Program-made: the position numbers and the translations under genes
The notes under the pieces: generated by a model
Databases searched by the model: none
Told to the model about the DNA's origin: nothing
Seen by the model: the letters and a program-made list of their open reading frames with translations, nothing else
Part shown: positions 15,740 through 24,057 of the stretch, piece by piece
Layout: each line of letters opens with the position of its first letter
How positions within the stretch are numbered: position 1 is the stretch's first letter
Origin: an uncultured Gammaproteobacteria bacterium
GTDB lineage: Bacteria > Pseudomonadota > Gammaproteobacteria > GCA-001735895
Direction: 5' to 3'
Assembly (NCBI GenBank): GCA_947260025.1
Contig: CAMYON010000011.1
Coordinates: 1,189-50,861, forward strand
DNA: 49,673 nt

Positions 15740-18733
15740 ATGGCTCAACAATTCCGCACCAGCAGCGGCGGTCATATCGATCGCGGACGCGTAATCAGCT
15801 TCACCTTCGACGGTAAATCCTACCAGGGCTACGAGGGCGATACGCTCGCCTCGGCGCTGCTCGCCAACGGCGTTCACCTGGTCGGGCGCAGCTTCAAGTA
15901 TCATCGTCCGCGCGGTATTCAAACCGCGGGATCGGAAGAGCCCAACGCGATCGTCGAATTGCGCAGCGGGCCACGCAAGGAACCCAATACACGCGCCACC
16001 ACGATCGAACTATTCGACGGACTGGTCGCTAACAGTCAGAATCGCTGGCCGTCGCTGGATTTCGACGTCATGGCGATCAACAACCTGTTTTCGCCCTTAC
16101 TCTCCGCCGGCTTCTATTACAAGACGTTCATGTGGCCGGCCTCGTTCTGGACCAACGTTTACGAACACGTTATCCGCCGCGCGGCCGGCCTCGGCACCGC
16201 CGCGACCGAGCCCGATCCGGATCATTACGAACAGTGCCACGAACACTGTGACGTACTGGTCGTCGGTGCCGGCCCGGCCGGATTGTCGGCGGCACTGGCC
16301 GCTGCCAGGACCGATGCTCGCGTCATCATCGTCGATGAACACCCGACGCTCGGTGGTTCACTCAACCGCGATAACTATACGATCGATGGCAAACACGGCA
16401 GCGAATGGGCTGCCGAGACCGCGGCTGAGCTCGCCGCAATGGATAATGTCCACGTCTTCAGTCGCACCACGGTTTTTGGATACTACGACCACAACGTGAT
16501 CGGCGCCGTCGAAAAAGTCAGCGACCATCTGCCGGTACCGCCGGCGGGGCACCCACGCCAGCGCATGTGGCTGTTTTACCCGCAGCGCGTCATTCTGGCG
16601 ACGGGCGCCACCGAGCGGCCGCTGGTATTCGGCAATAACGACAAGCCCGGCATCATGCTGGCTTCGGCTGCTCGCAGCTACGTCAACGCTTACGGCGTCA
16701 AGCCGGGCAAGCGGGTCATCGTGGCCACCAATAACAACGACGCATACCGGACCGCGATCGATTTGCATCGTGCCGGGATTTTCGTGACTGCCGTGGTCGA
16801 TTCCCGCGCGCACCCCGATGCGCCGCTGGCGGACGAACTCAAGAAACTGTCGATTCGCCTGCTAACCGGCAGCGCAGTCGGCGCGGCCGAGGGCGGCAAG
16901 CGCGTCAAGTACGCGCAGATCGTCACCACCCAGGGGGACACCCTGGATCCCGTGCGTATCGACTGCGACTTGATCGCCTGTTCGGGCGGCTGGAATCCAA
17001 ACGTTCACCTGCACAGCCAGTCGGGCGCCAAGCCCGTTTACGACGATTCGATCTTGTCGTTCGTGCCCGGCGAGTCGCGTCAGGCCGAAGTCTCGGCGGG
17101 GGCCGCCAACGGCAGCTTCGCGCTGCAGGATTGCCTCGACCAGGGCAATGCAGCCGGTGCCGAAGGGGCTAACATGGCTGGATTCGAGGGTAAAGAGGTA
17201 AAGGCAGCCAAAGCCGAAGACGAAGGCGTTTACGCGCTCGAGGCCCTGTGGATCGCTCCCACGCCATACAACAAGTCATACAAGCAGTTCATCGACCAGC
17301 AAAACGATGTCAAGGCCAGCGATGTCGAGCTCGCCTCGCAGGAAGGTTACGACTCGGTCGAGTTGCTGAAGCGTTACACGACCCAGGGGATGGCGACCGA
17401 CCAGGGCAAGACCAGTAACGTCAACGCGCTCGCTATCCTGGCCTGCCAGCGCGGCGAACCGATACCCCAGGTCGGCATTACAACCTTCCGCCCACCCTAC
17501 GTGCCGGTGGCGATGGGCGTGTTTGCCGGGCACACCGTCGGTAACGATTTCATGCCGGTGCGCCGCACCGCGATTCATGACTGGAACGAAAAACAGGGCG
17601 CGGTTTTTATCGAGGCCGGCCTGTGGCTGCGGGCGCGTTATTTCCCGCAGTACCCCGGTGATACCCTGTACAACTGCTACGTGCGTGAAACCGAGGCCAC
17701 GCGCAACAATGTCGCGCTGGTCGATGTCACCACGCTCGGCAAGATCGACATCCAGGGTCCCGATGCACCCGAATTCCTGAATCGCCTGTACATCAACAAC
17801 TGGCTGAAACTCCCGGTTGGCAAGGCGCGTTACGGCATCATGCTGCGCGAAGACGGCATGGTTTACGACGACGGCACGACCTCGCGCCTCGGCGAAAACC
17901 ATTTCTTCATGACCACGACCACCGCCAACGCGGCCGGCGTACTGGCGCACATGGAGCAGTACCACCAGACCGAATGGCCCGATCTCGACGTCGTGTTTTG
18001 CTCGGTAACCGAGCAGTGGACCGGCATCGCCGTGGCGGGGCCCAACAGCCGCAAGCTGCTGGAAAAGGTTATCGACATCGATGTCAGCAACGAGGCATTC
18101 CCGTTCATGGCGGTCGGCGAGTGCAAGCTGAACAATATAACGGCGCGACTGTTTCGTATATCGTTCTCGGGCGAACTCGCCTACGAGGTCAACGTGCCGG
18201 CCGACTACGGTGAACAGGCCTGGCTGGACCTGCTCGAAGCCGGCAAGGAAATGGGCGTCGGCGTCTACGGCACCGAGGCCCTGGGCACGATGCGCATCGA
18301 GAAGGGTCACGTTGCAGGTTCGGAACTCGACGGCCGCACCACCGCCAGGGACATCGGTCTGGAGGGCATGGCGAACCGCGCCAAGCACTTTATCGGCAAG
18401 CATTGTTCCGAGCGCCCGGCGCTGCTCGGCGACGGTCGGCTGCAGGTGGTTGGTCTCAAATCGCTGGTGCCGGGGCGCAACCTGCGCATTGGCGCTCACC
18501 TGGTCGATCCCGACAAGCGGCTGGGAAGCGTCAGCCAGTCACAGGGGCATATCTCCGCAACTACCTACAGTCCGCAACTCGATTGCGGCATTGCGCTGGG
18601 CCTGCTGATGGACGGCGCCTCGCGTCACGGCGAGCAACTCGACGCCGTGTTTCCGCTGGATGACGAAAAGCTCAGGGTAGAGGTTTGCCATCCCGTGTTC
18701 ATCGATCCCGAAGGAGAACTCGTCCGTGCCTGA
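15740..18733 (+). CDS. soxA: Sarcosine oxidase, alpha subunit
   Basis: A 997-residue multidomain subunit of normal family length. An N-terminal ferredoxin-like domain (about 15-100) leads to a pyridine-nucleotide/FAD domain with GAGPAGLSAALAAA at about 176-189 and LATGATERPLVF, which holds NAD. The C-terminal 390 residues (from about 607) form an aminomethyltransferase (GcvT-like) domain where tetrahydrofolate accepts the methylene group. GTEALGTMRIEKGHV and GLEGMANRAKHFIGK are typical of that domain. Five bases separate it from soxD; soxG starts inside its 3' end. Cytoplasmic. Confidence 0.96.
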   Translation: MAQQFRTSSGGHIDRGRVISFTFDGKSYQGYEGDTLASALLANGVHLVGRSFKYHRPRGIQTAGSEEPNAIVELRSGPRKEPNTRATTIELFDGLVANSQNRWPSLDFDVMAINNLFSPLLSAGFYYKTFMWPASFWTNVYEHVIRRAAGLGTAATEPDPDHYEQCHEHCDVLVVGAGPAGLSAALAAARTDARVIIVDEHPTLGGSLNRDNYTIDGKHGSEWAAETAAELAAMDNVHVFSRTTVFGYYDHNVIGAVEKVSDHLPVPPAGHPRQRMWLFYPQRVILATGATERPLVFGNNDKPGIMLASAARSYVNAYGVKPGKRVIVATNNNDAYRTAIDLHRAGIFVTAVVDSRAHPDAPLADELKKLSIRLLTGSAVGAAEGGKRVKYAQIVTTQGDTLDPVRIDCDLIACSGGWNPNVHLHSQSGAKPVYDDSILSFVPGESRQAEVSAGAANGSFALQDCLDQGNAAGAEGANMAGFEGKEVKAAKAEDEGVYALEALWIAPTPYNKSYKQFIDQQNDVKASDVELASQEGYDSVELLKRYTTQGMATDQGKTSNVNALAILACQRGEPIPQVGITTFRPPYVPVAMGVFAGHTVGNDFMPVRRTAIHDWNEKQGAVFIEAGLWLRARYFPQYPGDTLYNCYVRETEATRNNVALVDVTTLGKIDIQGPDAPEFLNRLYINNWLKLPVGKARYGIMLREDGMVYDDGTTSRLGENHFFMTTTTANAAGVLAHMEQYHQTEWPDLDVVFCSVTEQWTGIAVAGPNSRKLLEKVIDIDVSNEAFPFMAVGECKLNNITARLFRISFSGELAYEVNVPADYGEQAWLDLLEAGKEMGVGVYGTEALGTMRIEKGHVAGSELDGRTTARDIGLEGMANRAKHFIGKHCSERPALLGDGRLQVVGLKSLVPGRNLRIGAHLVDPDKRLGSVSQSQGHISATTYSPQLDCGIALGLLMDGASRHGEQLDAVFPLDDEKLRVEVCHPVFIDPEGELVRA

Positions 18734-19334
18734 TCAGAATAGCCTGCCGCCACGCGTTTCGCCGCTATTGCCGCGCAGCGGCGATCATATTGTCGATTAC
18801 AGCAACCTGCGCCTCACCGAGCGCAAGGCGCTAACCGCGATCCAGGTGCTCAGTTTCAAGGGTAAGAACGAAGCTGTCGCCGGCGCCATCGGCACCGCGC
18901 TCGGTATCGAGTGTTCGACTCAGCCAGGAATCAGCAATGCCAATGAACACACCCAGGTAAGCTGGAACGGGCCCAATAGCTGGATGGTTGTCGCCAGTGA
19001 CGAGGAATCCGGGCGGGCGCCGGGCGAATTACTGAAATTATTGCAGGATGCGGTCGGCGAACTGGGCGCCGTGGTGGATCAAAGTCATGGCCGCTGCGGG
19101 CTGCGCCTCAGTGGATCGCGGGCACGCCAGGTCATGGCGAAGAATACCGCGATCGATCTGCATCCACGCGCCTTTGGCCCGGGCCGCTGCGCGCTGACGT
19201 CGGTTGCGCATATGAACGCCACGATCGTGCAGGTCGACGACACGCCGACTTACGATCTGTTCGTGATCCGCAGCATGGCGCGTTCCTTCGCGCATGCCAT
19301 CGAGCATGCCTGTCGGGAATTTGCCAACGACTAG
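18726..19334 (+). CDS. soxG: Sarcosine oxidase, gamma subunit
   Basis: A 202-residue GcvT-like small subunit. It starts at GTG 18726, overlapping soxA by eight bases, with AAGGAG nine bases before the start. Family features include WNGPNSWMVVA, the LGAVVDQSHGRCGLRLSG segment, and a C-terminal VRSMARSFAHAIEHA-like helix (here FVIRSMARSFAHAIEHAC). It completes the four-subunit enzyme. No purU, folD or glyA follows; the next genes are on the other strand. Confidence 0.93.
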   Translation: MPDQNSLPPRVSPLLPRSGDHIVDYSNLRLTERKALTAIQVLSFKGKNEAVAGAIGTALGIECSTQPGISNANEHTQVSWNGPNSWMVVASDEESGRAPGELLKLLQDAVGELGAVVDQSHGRCGLRLSGSRARQVMAKNTAIDLHPRAFGPGRCALTSVAHMNATIVQVDDTPTYDLFVIRSMARSFAHAIEHACREFAND

Positions 19335-19381
19335 GCCACAGGCTTAGGTCACCTGGCAGTGATCGCGTCGAGACATATCGC

Positions 19382-19645
19382 CTAGCGCAATGCCTTCAGG
19401 TTCGCGATCAGGGCAATCTTCTTGCGCTCCACTTCTTCTTCTATCTTGTGCGCAAGATCCGCTTCTGGTCCGCAACAAATTACCATTGCCTGGTTATGCG
19501 TATCGGTGGTTTCCTCGACCGTCTGCATCAACGACTTGCCGATGATTTTCAGAATCTCTGCTTTTTCCTGCTTCGATAAATCATGCTTGTCTAACGCCTT
19601 ATCGATTTTATTAACTGCCTTTTGTGCCGTTTTAGATAGCGCCAT
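19382..19645 (-). CDS. Small charged helical protein of unknown function
   Basis: An 87-residue protein I do not recognise. It is rich in Lys, Glu and Ala and looks fully helical (SKTAQKAVNKIDKALDKHDL, KIEEEVERKKIALIANLKAL), with two adjacent cysteines in VICCGPEADLA. AAGGAG lies five bases before the ATG, and the start is only nine bases past the stop of the upstream PLP enzyme, so it is very probably a real gene cotranscribed with it. A role as a partner or regulator of that enzyme is speculation. Confidence 0.68.
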   Translation of the reverse strand: MALSKTAQKAVNKIDKALDKHDLSKQEKAEILKIIGKSLMQTVEETTDTHNQAMVICCGPEADLAHKIEEEVERKKIALIANLKALR

Positions 19646-19654
19646 TTCGACTCC

Positions 19655-20812
19655 TTACTGTTGGTTAAACCTGCTTAAACTCTGCTCGATATCCTCGATC
19701 AGTTCGTCACAGTTTTCGATCCCCATCGAGAGCCGTAGCAGGTTCGGTGGCACCGCGCTATGCGGGCCTTCCACCGAGGCCCTGTGTTCGATCAGGCTTT
19801 CGACCCCGCCGAGCGAGGTCGCCCGCAGGAATATCCGGGTAGCGGCGGCAATCGCCTTGGCCTGTTCTGCATCCCCCCGGACCAGGAATGATAACATGCC
19901 GCCGTAACCGTTGGTCATCTGGCGTTTGGCGATGTCGTGACCGGGATGGCTTTCCAGGCCGGGATACAGAACCTTTTCCAGGCGCGGGTCATGCTCGAAA
20001 TGCCGCGCCAGGTGCAACGCATTCTGTGACGCTTTCTCGAAGCGAAGAAACAGGGTGCGCATGCCGCGTACCAGCAGCCAGGCGTCGAAAGGCCCTAGCA
20101 CACCGCCCGTCAGGGTGCGCACCAGCTTGATGTCCTGCCAGCGTTCGTCGTTTTGCGCGCTGACCAGGATCCCGGCATTGACATCGCTATGACCGTTCAG
20201 GTACTTGGTTGCCGAGTGAAACACGATGTCGGCCCCAAAGTCGAGCGCGCGCGTCGTAATCGGCGACGAAACGGTGGCATCTACGACCAGTATAGCCCCG
20301 GCCTCATGGGCGATATCGGCAGCGGCAGCAATATCGATTAGATCCCAGGTAGGATTAACCGGGGTTTCGATCCAGACCAGCGAAGTTTTGCCGGGTTCGA
20401 TCGCCGCGCGCAGCGCATCGAGGTCGCTCGCCTCGAACAGCGCCAGGCCGATCGAACGCCTTGCGGAAATACGCCGCAACCAGTCCTGCGACCCGTGATA
20501 CATGATGCGCGGCGCTACCACGTGCTCGCCCGAGTTAACCGTTTCGAGCACGGCACAAACGGCCGCCATCCCGGAAGCAAAGCAAAGCGCCTCGATACCG
20601 CCGTCGAGCTCGGCACAAACTTTCTCCAATACTTCCCAGGAAGGGTTGCCAGAGCGGGTATAGCTATAGCGGCTGAGGTATTCGTAATCGGCATCCCTGG
20701 CATAAGTCGTCGAGAACTGCAGCGGCGGATTGATGCCCCCGGTGACATTGTCGATGTAGTGGCAGGCCTGTGCAAGGCTGGTTTCAATCGAGGTCTTGTT
20801 GTTATCGGTCAT
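19655..20812 (-). CDS. Cys/Met-metabolism PLP-dependent enzyme (cystathionine gamma-synthase/lyase type)
   Basis: A 385-residue fold-type I PLP enzyme of the trans-sulfuration family. YSYTRSGNPSWEVLEK holds the phosphate-contacting Tyr/Arg, CFASGMAAVCAVLE the glycine-rich turn, VVDATVSSPITTRALDFGADIVFHSATKYLNGHSDV the PLP-pyridine Asp and the Schiff-base Lys at residue 203, and LLRLSMGIENCDELIEDI the C-terminal carboxylate-binding Arg. Cystathionine gamma-synthase, cystathionine lyase, methionine gamma-lyase and O-acetylhomoserine sulfhydrylase are not separable by eye. It is divergent from dddP across a 110-base gap, which may point to sulfur compounds but proves nothing. Confidence 0.9.
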   Translation of the reverse strand: MTDNNKTSIETSLAQACHYIDNVTGGINPPLQFSTTYARDADYEYLSRYSYTRSGNPSWEVLEKVCAELDGGIEALCFASGMAAVCAVLETVNSGEHVVAPRIMYHGSQDWLRRISARRSIGLALFEASDLDALRAAIEPGKTSLVWIETPVNPTWDLIDIAAAADIAHEAGAILVVDATVSSPITTRALDFGADIVFHSATKYLNGHSDVNAGILVSAQNDERWQDIKLVRTLTGGVLGPFDAWLLVRGMRTLFLRFEKASQNALHLARHFEHDPRLEKVLYPGLESHPGHDIAKRQMTNGYGGMLSFLVRGDAEQAKAIAAATRIFLRATSLGGVESLIEHRASVEGPHSAVPPNLLRLSMGIENCDELIEDIEQSLSRFNQQ

Positions 20813-20922
20813 TTGATTTTTCGTTCACCAAGATCAGGAAATATCATTAAAAAAGGATTTATCTTAACATCGCTGATGCCGTATTCTTGCAACTGTTTTA
20901 TGCCAAACCCGAGATTTGTTGT

Positions 20923-22266
20923 ATGGCCGCAAACCCTTATTCCGTCGACAGTCGCAATCGCAAGATAGATCCATCTCGTAACCCGTCAGCGGCGCTCAAG
21001 CCTGATGGCACTCCCGACGATAACGACCGGGTCGAAATCGGGCCCACCGCCCTTGCCTTCGAGGAGTGGGCTGCGCTCGGGCTAGAAGCCCCACATCTCG
21101 ACAGCATGCGCGAATTTCGTCTGCAGCGCCTGGTGCAGGAACTGCAGCGCCGGGATTACGGCGGCATCCTGTTGTTCGACCCGCTCAATATTCGCTACGC
21201 GACCGATACCACCAACATGCAGCTGTGGATTACGCATAATCCGGCCCGCGCCTGTTTCGTCTCGGCCGACGGCTATGTCGTGTTATTCGACTTCCATAGC
21301 TGCGAACACCTGTCCGACCACTTGCCGTTGGTTAAAGAGCTGCGCAGCGGCGCATCTTTCTTTTACTTCGAGTCCGGCGCGCGGGGCGAGGAACACGCGT
21401 TGAAATTCGCCAGGCAGATCGACGAATTGATGCGCACCCATGCGGGCGACAACCGGCGGCTGGCGGTCGACAAGATTGAAATCGCCGGCCTGCGGGCGCT
21501 CGAAAAAACAGGCATGCAAGTGTTCGAGGGACAGGAAGTCACCGAGTTGGCGCGCCTGATCAAGGGGCCGGACGAAATCAAGGCCATGCGCTGCGCCGTG
21601 GCCGCATGCGAAGCCGCGATGTACGAAATGGAAGCCGCGGTCGAGGCCGGCAAGAGCGAGAATGAAATCTGGTCGGTATTGCATGCCGGTAACATCAAGC
21701 GCGGCGGTGAATGGCTGGAAACGCGTATCTTTTCCTCGGGGCCGCGCACCAATCCCTGGTTCCAGGAATCGGGACCGCGCATCATCAGCGATGGTGAGCT
21801 GCTGGCGCTCGATACCGACATGGTCGGCACCTATGGCATGTGCTGCGATATCTCCCGCACCTGGCTGTGCGGCGATGTCGAACCAACCGCGGAGCAGAAA
21901 CGGCTTTACCAGATTTCGCACGAGCACATCATGCGCAACATGGAGTTACTCAAGCCCGGGGTTCGCTTCAGTGAAATTACAGCCAACGCTCACCGTTTAC
22001 CCGAAAACTGTATTCCCAATCGCTACGGCGTAGTCATGCACGGCGTTGGCCTGTGCGATGAGTATCCCGCGATTCGCTACCGCGAGGATTACGACGCCCA
22101 CGGTTACGACGGGGTGTTCGAGCCCGGCATGATGATTTGCGTCGAGGTCTATTGCGGGGAAAAAGGCGGGCATGAAGGGGTCAAGCTCGAAGACCAGGTG
22201 CTGATCACCGAAGACGGCTACGAGAACCTGATCTCCTACCCCTTCGAGGAAAGGTTACTGAAGTAG
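20923..22266 (+). CDS. dddP: Dimethylsulfoniopropionate (DMSP) lyase of the M24 fold
   Basis: A 447-residue M24-fold protein resembling, from memory, roseobacter DddP along its length: KIDPSR, DGTPDDNDRVEIGPTALAF, YGGILLFDPLNIRYATDTTN, GGEWLETR, SGPRTNPWFQE, MHGVGLCDE, VKLEDQVLITEDGYENL. Metal ligands fall at D297, D299, D309, H373, E408 and E423 and the proposed catalytic Asp at D379, each two positions from the numbers I recall for the Ruegeria lacuscaerulensis enzyme (295, 297, 307, 371, 406, 421; 377). It would cleave DMSP to dimethyl sulfide and acrylate. I take ATG 20923; the frame could extend to TTG 20887. It is convergent with an MttB homologue. No acrylate-using dddA/acuI neighbour is seen. 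Confidence 0.9.
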   Translation: MAANPYSVDSRNRKIDPSRNPSAALKPDGTPDDNDRVEIGPTALAFEEWAALGLEAPHLDSMREFRLQRLVQELQRRDYGGILLFDPLNIRYATDTTNMQLWITHNPARACFVSADGYVVLFDFHSCEHLSDHLPLVKELRSGASFFYFESGARGEEHALKFARQIDELMRTHAGDNRRLAVDKIEIAGLRALEKTGMQVFEGQEVTELARLIKGPDEIKAMRCAVAACEAAMYEMEAAVEAGKSENEIWSVLHAGNIKRGGEWLETRIFSSGPRTNPWFQESGPRIISDGELLALDTDMVGTYGMCCDISRTWLCGDVEPTAEQKRLYQISHEHIMRNMELLKPGVRFSEITANAHRLPENCIPNRYGVVMHGVGLCDEYPAIRYREDYDAHGYDGVFEPGMMICVEVYCGEKGGHEGVKLEDQVLITEDGYENLISYPFEERLLK

Positions 22267-22288
22267 GGTTGTACCGGGTCGCTTCGAG

Positions 22289-22359
22289 GGGGTCAGAGCA
22301 AAAAAGCCGGGGCTACCGAGGTGAGGTGAAAAATGACGCGGCTTTTTTGGTCTGACCCC
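22289..22359. repeat. 21-bp inverted repeat (20/21 paired), REP-like, between convergent genes
   Basis: Left arm 22289-22309 begins GGGGTCAGA and ends AAAAAAGCCG; right arm 22339-22359 begins CGGCTTTTTT and ends TCTGACCCC. The arms match at 20 of 21 positions around a 29-base loop. It lies between the converging dddP and mttB-like genes. The arms contain T runs on both strands, so it could end transcription from both sides. The GGGGTCAGA/TCTGACCC ends resemble repeats associated with REP-type (RAYT) elements, and a partial copy occurs near 36.05 kb. No transposase is present. Confidence 0.75.
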
Positions 22360-22403
22360 GGTATTCCCAACGTCGGAGCGCTCAAGGTCAGGACACGAAT
22401 CAG

Positions 22404-23954
22404 CTAGTCAGTCGGTTCGAGCATGGGCTCTTCGCCGCCGAGCCTCTGCTTACGCTTGGCCATGTATGCCTGCAGCGCTTCGTCGATCGCCGGATCGATC
22501 GGGGGCGGTGTAAATTCCTCGAGAATTTTCGGCCACAGCTCGGTGGCGCGCGTGGTCGCATCCTTGCTGCCGGCGAGCACCCAGTTCTCGCTGTTCTGCC
22601 AGTCGCTGATAAACGGCTCGTAAAAAGCGGTCTTGTAGCGCTGCATCGTATGCTCGCAGCCGAAGAAATGACCGCCCGGACCCACTTCGCGCATTGCCTC
22701 GAGACCGGTTTCCTCGAGATCGATCTTGATCGGTTCGAGCATTTTGCTCATGTGCTGTAGCATTTCGCAGTCGATGACGAGTTTTTCGAAAGACGCGACC
22801 AGCCCGCCTTCGAGCCAGCCGGCGGTGTGGTAAATCAGGTTACCGTGCCCCATCACCGAGCTCCACAACGCCATCTGCGTTTCATAGGTAGCCTGGGCGT
22901 CGACCGCGTTCGAGGCATTACAGGCGCTGCTGCGGTAAGGCAGCTTATACTTGCGCGCGAGTTGACCGCCGGCGATATTGGCCAGCGCGTTTTCCGGCGT
23001 GCCGAAAGCCGGCGAACCCGAGCGCATGTCGACATTGGAGGTGAAGCCGCCGTAAACCGAAGGTGTGCCGGGATTGGTTAACTGCAGTAACGCGATACCG
23101 ACCAGCGCCTCGGCGTTCTGCTGCGCCAGTGCGCCCGCCATGGTCGACGGCGTCATCGCACCCATCAGCGTAAAGGGCGTTACCGTGACCGGCTGCCCGA
23201 ACAGCGCCATCTGCATCGCGCCATAGGCCATCGCATCGTCGAGCTTGCGGGGCGAATTGACGTTGACGTTGGTCATCACGCTCGGGTTCGTTTTCATCTC
23301 ATCCATGCTCAGACCGCGCGCGATAGCGCTCATCTCGATCGCATCGCGCGCCCGTCCGCCCCCGATTCCAGTAGCAAAGAACGGTTTGTCCGACAGCGTC
23401 AGGTTGACGTAGGTGGTATCGAGATGGCGTGAGTTGGCGGGCATGTCGGTGGGCGCGGTGGCCTGGTTACCAAAGAAGGTCAGCACGTTGAAGTATTGCC
23501 CGAAACTGATCAGCTTTTTGTAATCTTCGTAATTACCCGAACGCCGGCCGTTGATGTTGTCATGCACATTGGGGGTGCCAGATACCAGGCCGAAGTTGAT
23601 GACATCACCGCCAACCGGCATGGTTTGCGCCGGGTTACGCGGCACCACGTCGAAGCGTTCGGGTGCCCTGGCCACGGTTTCCAGAACCAGGTCACGATCC
23701 ATGCGCACCACGCCGTCGTCATCTATCGCTGCGCCGGCGTTGCGAAACAGGCTCAATGCCTGGTCGCCAAGCACCTCGATACCCTGTTCCTCGATTATCC
23801 GCAGCGAAACCTCGTGAATGAACTCGAGCTGCTCCTCGTCGAGCGCCTGCAAGGGCGCAAAGCGGTTATGCAGAACTTTGGGGGCGATCTGATGTATCGC
23901 GACTGGTTTCTCGGCCGGGATATTGCGTCGACGACGGCGGTTTACTCGGACCAT
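22404..23954 (-). CDS. MttB-family methyltransferase homologue without pyrrolysine
   Basis: A 516-residue protein of the trimethylamine methyltransferase (MttB/MtgB, COG5598) superfamily with a TIM-barrel core. Recognisable parts include the N-terminal EEQLEFIHEVSLRIIEEQGIEVLG, DINGRRSGNYEDYKKL-like segment (NGRRSGNYEDYKKLISFGQY), TPFTLMGAMTPSTMAGALAQQNAEALVGI, and GPGGHFFGCEHTMQRYKTAFYEP. There is no in-frame amber codon, so it is a non-pyrrolysine member; some such proteins demethylate glycine betaine to a corrinoid protein. No corrinoid protein or reactivase gene lies in the window, so the methyl acceptor is unexplained. A basic N-terminus (VNRRRRRN) is unusual. Confidence 0.88.
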   Translation of the reverse strand: MVRVNRRRRRNIPAEKPVAIHQIAPKVLHNRFAPLQALDEEQLEFIHEVSLRIIEEQGIEVLGDQALSLFRNAGAAIDDDGVVRMDRDLVLETVARAPERFDVVPRNPAQTMPVGGDVINFGLVSGTPNVHDNINGRRSGNYEDYKKLISFGQYFNVLTFFGNQATAPTDMPANSRHLDTTYVNLTLSDKPFFATGIGGGRARDAIEMSAIARGLSMDEMKTNPSVMTNVNVNSPRKLDDAMAYGAMQMALFGQPVTVTPFTLMGAMTPSTMAGALAQQNAEALVGIALLQLTNPGTPSVYGGFTSNVDMRSGSPAFGTPENALANIAGGQLARKYKLPYRSSACNASNAVDAQATYETQMALWSSVMGHGNLIYHTAGWLEGGLVASFEKLVIDCEMLQHMSKMLEPIKIDLEETGLEAMREVGPGGHFFGCEHTMQRYKTAFYEPFISDWQNSENWVLAGSKDATTRATELWPKILEEFTPPPIDPAIDEALQAYMAKRKQRLGGEEPMLEPTD

Positions 23955-24023
23955 TCTATAGTTTCACGGATTATTAGAGATGCACGGGTTTGATTAATCT
24001 TATATGATCGATTGCGCATATTT

Positions 24024-24029
24024 TATAAT
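24024..24029 (+). promoter_or_regulatory. Candidate -10 box upstream of the ATP-grasp gene
   Basis: A perfect TATAAT lies in a very A+T-rich stretch (23970-24057) between the divergent MttB-like and ATP-grasp genes. No good -35 lies 16-18 bases upstream, so an activator may be needed. It would give a leader of about 20 bases holding the GGGGAG ribosome site. Confidence 0.35.
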
Positions 24030-24057
24030 AATGATTTCACGTCCGGGGAGATATAAT

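Noticed and set aside
17276-18499. 407-residue open frame antisense to soxA
   Set aside because: Product of high G+C third positions in soxA; soxA is intact and full length there.
22404-23954. Pyrrolysine-encoding mttB
   Set aside because: No in-frame UAG interrupts the gene, and no pyl genes are in the window.
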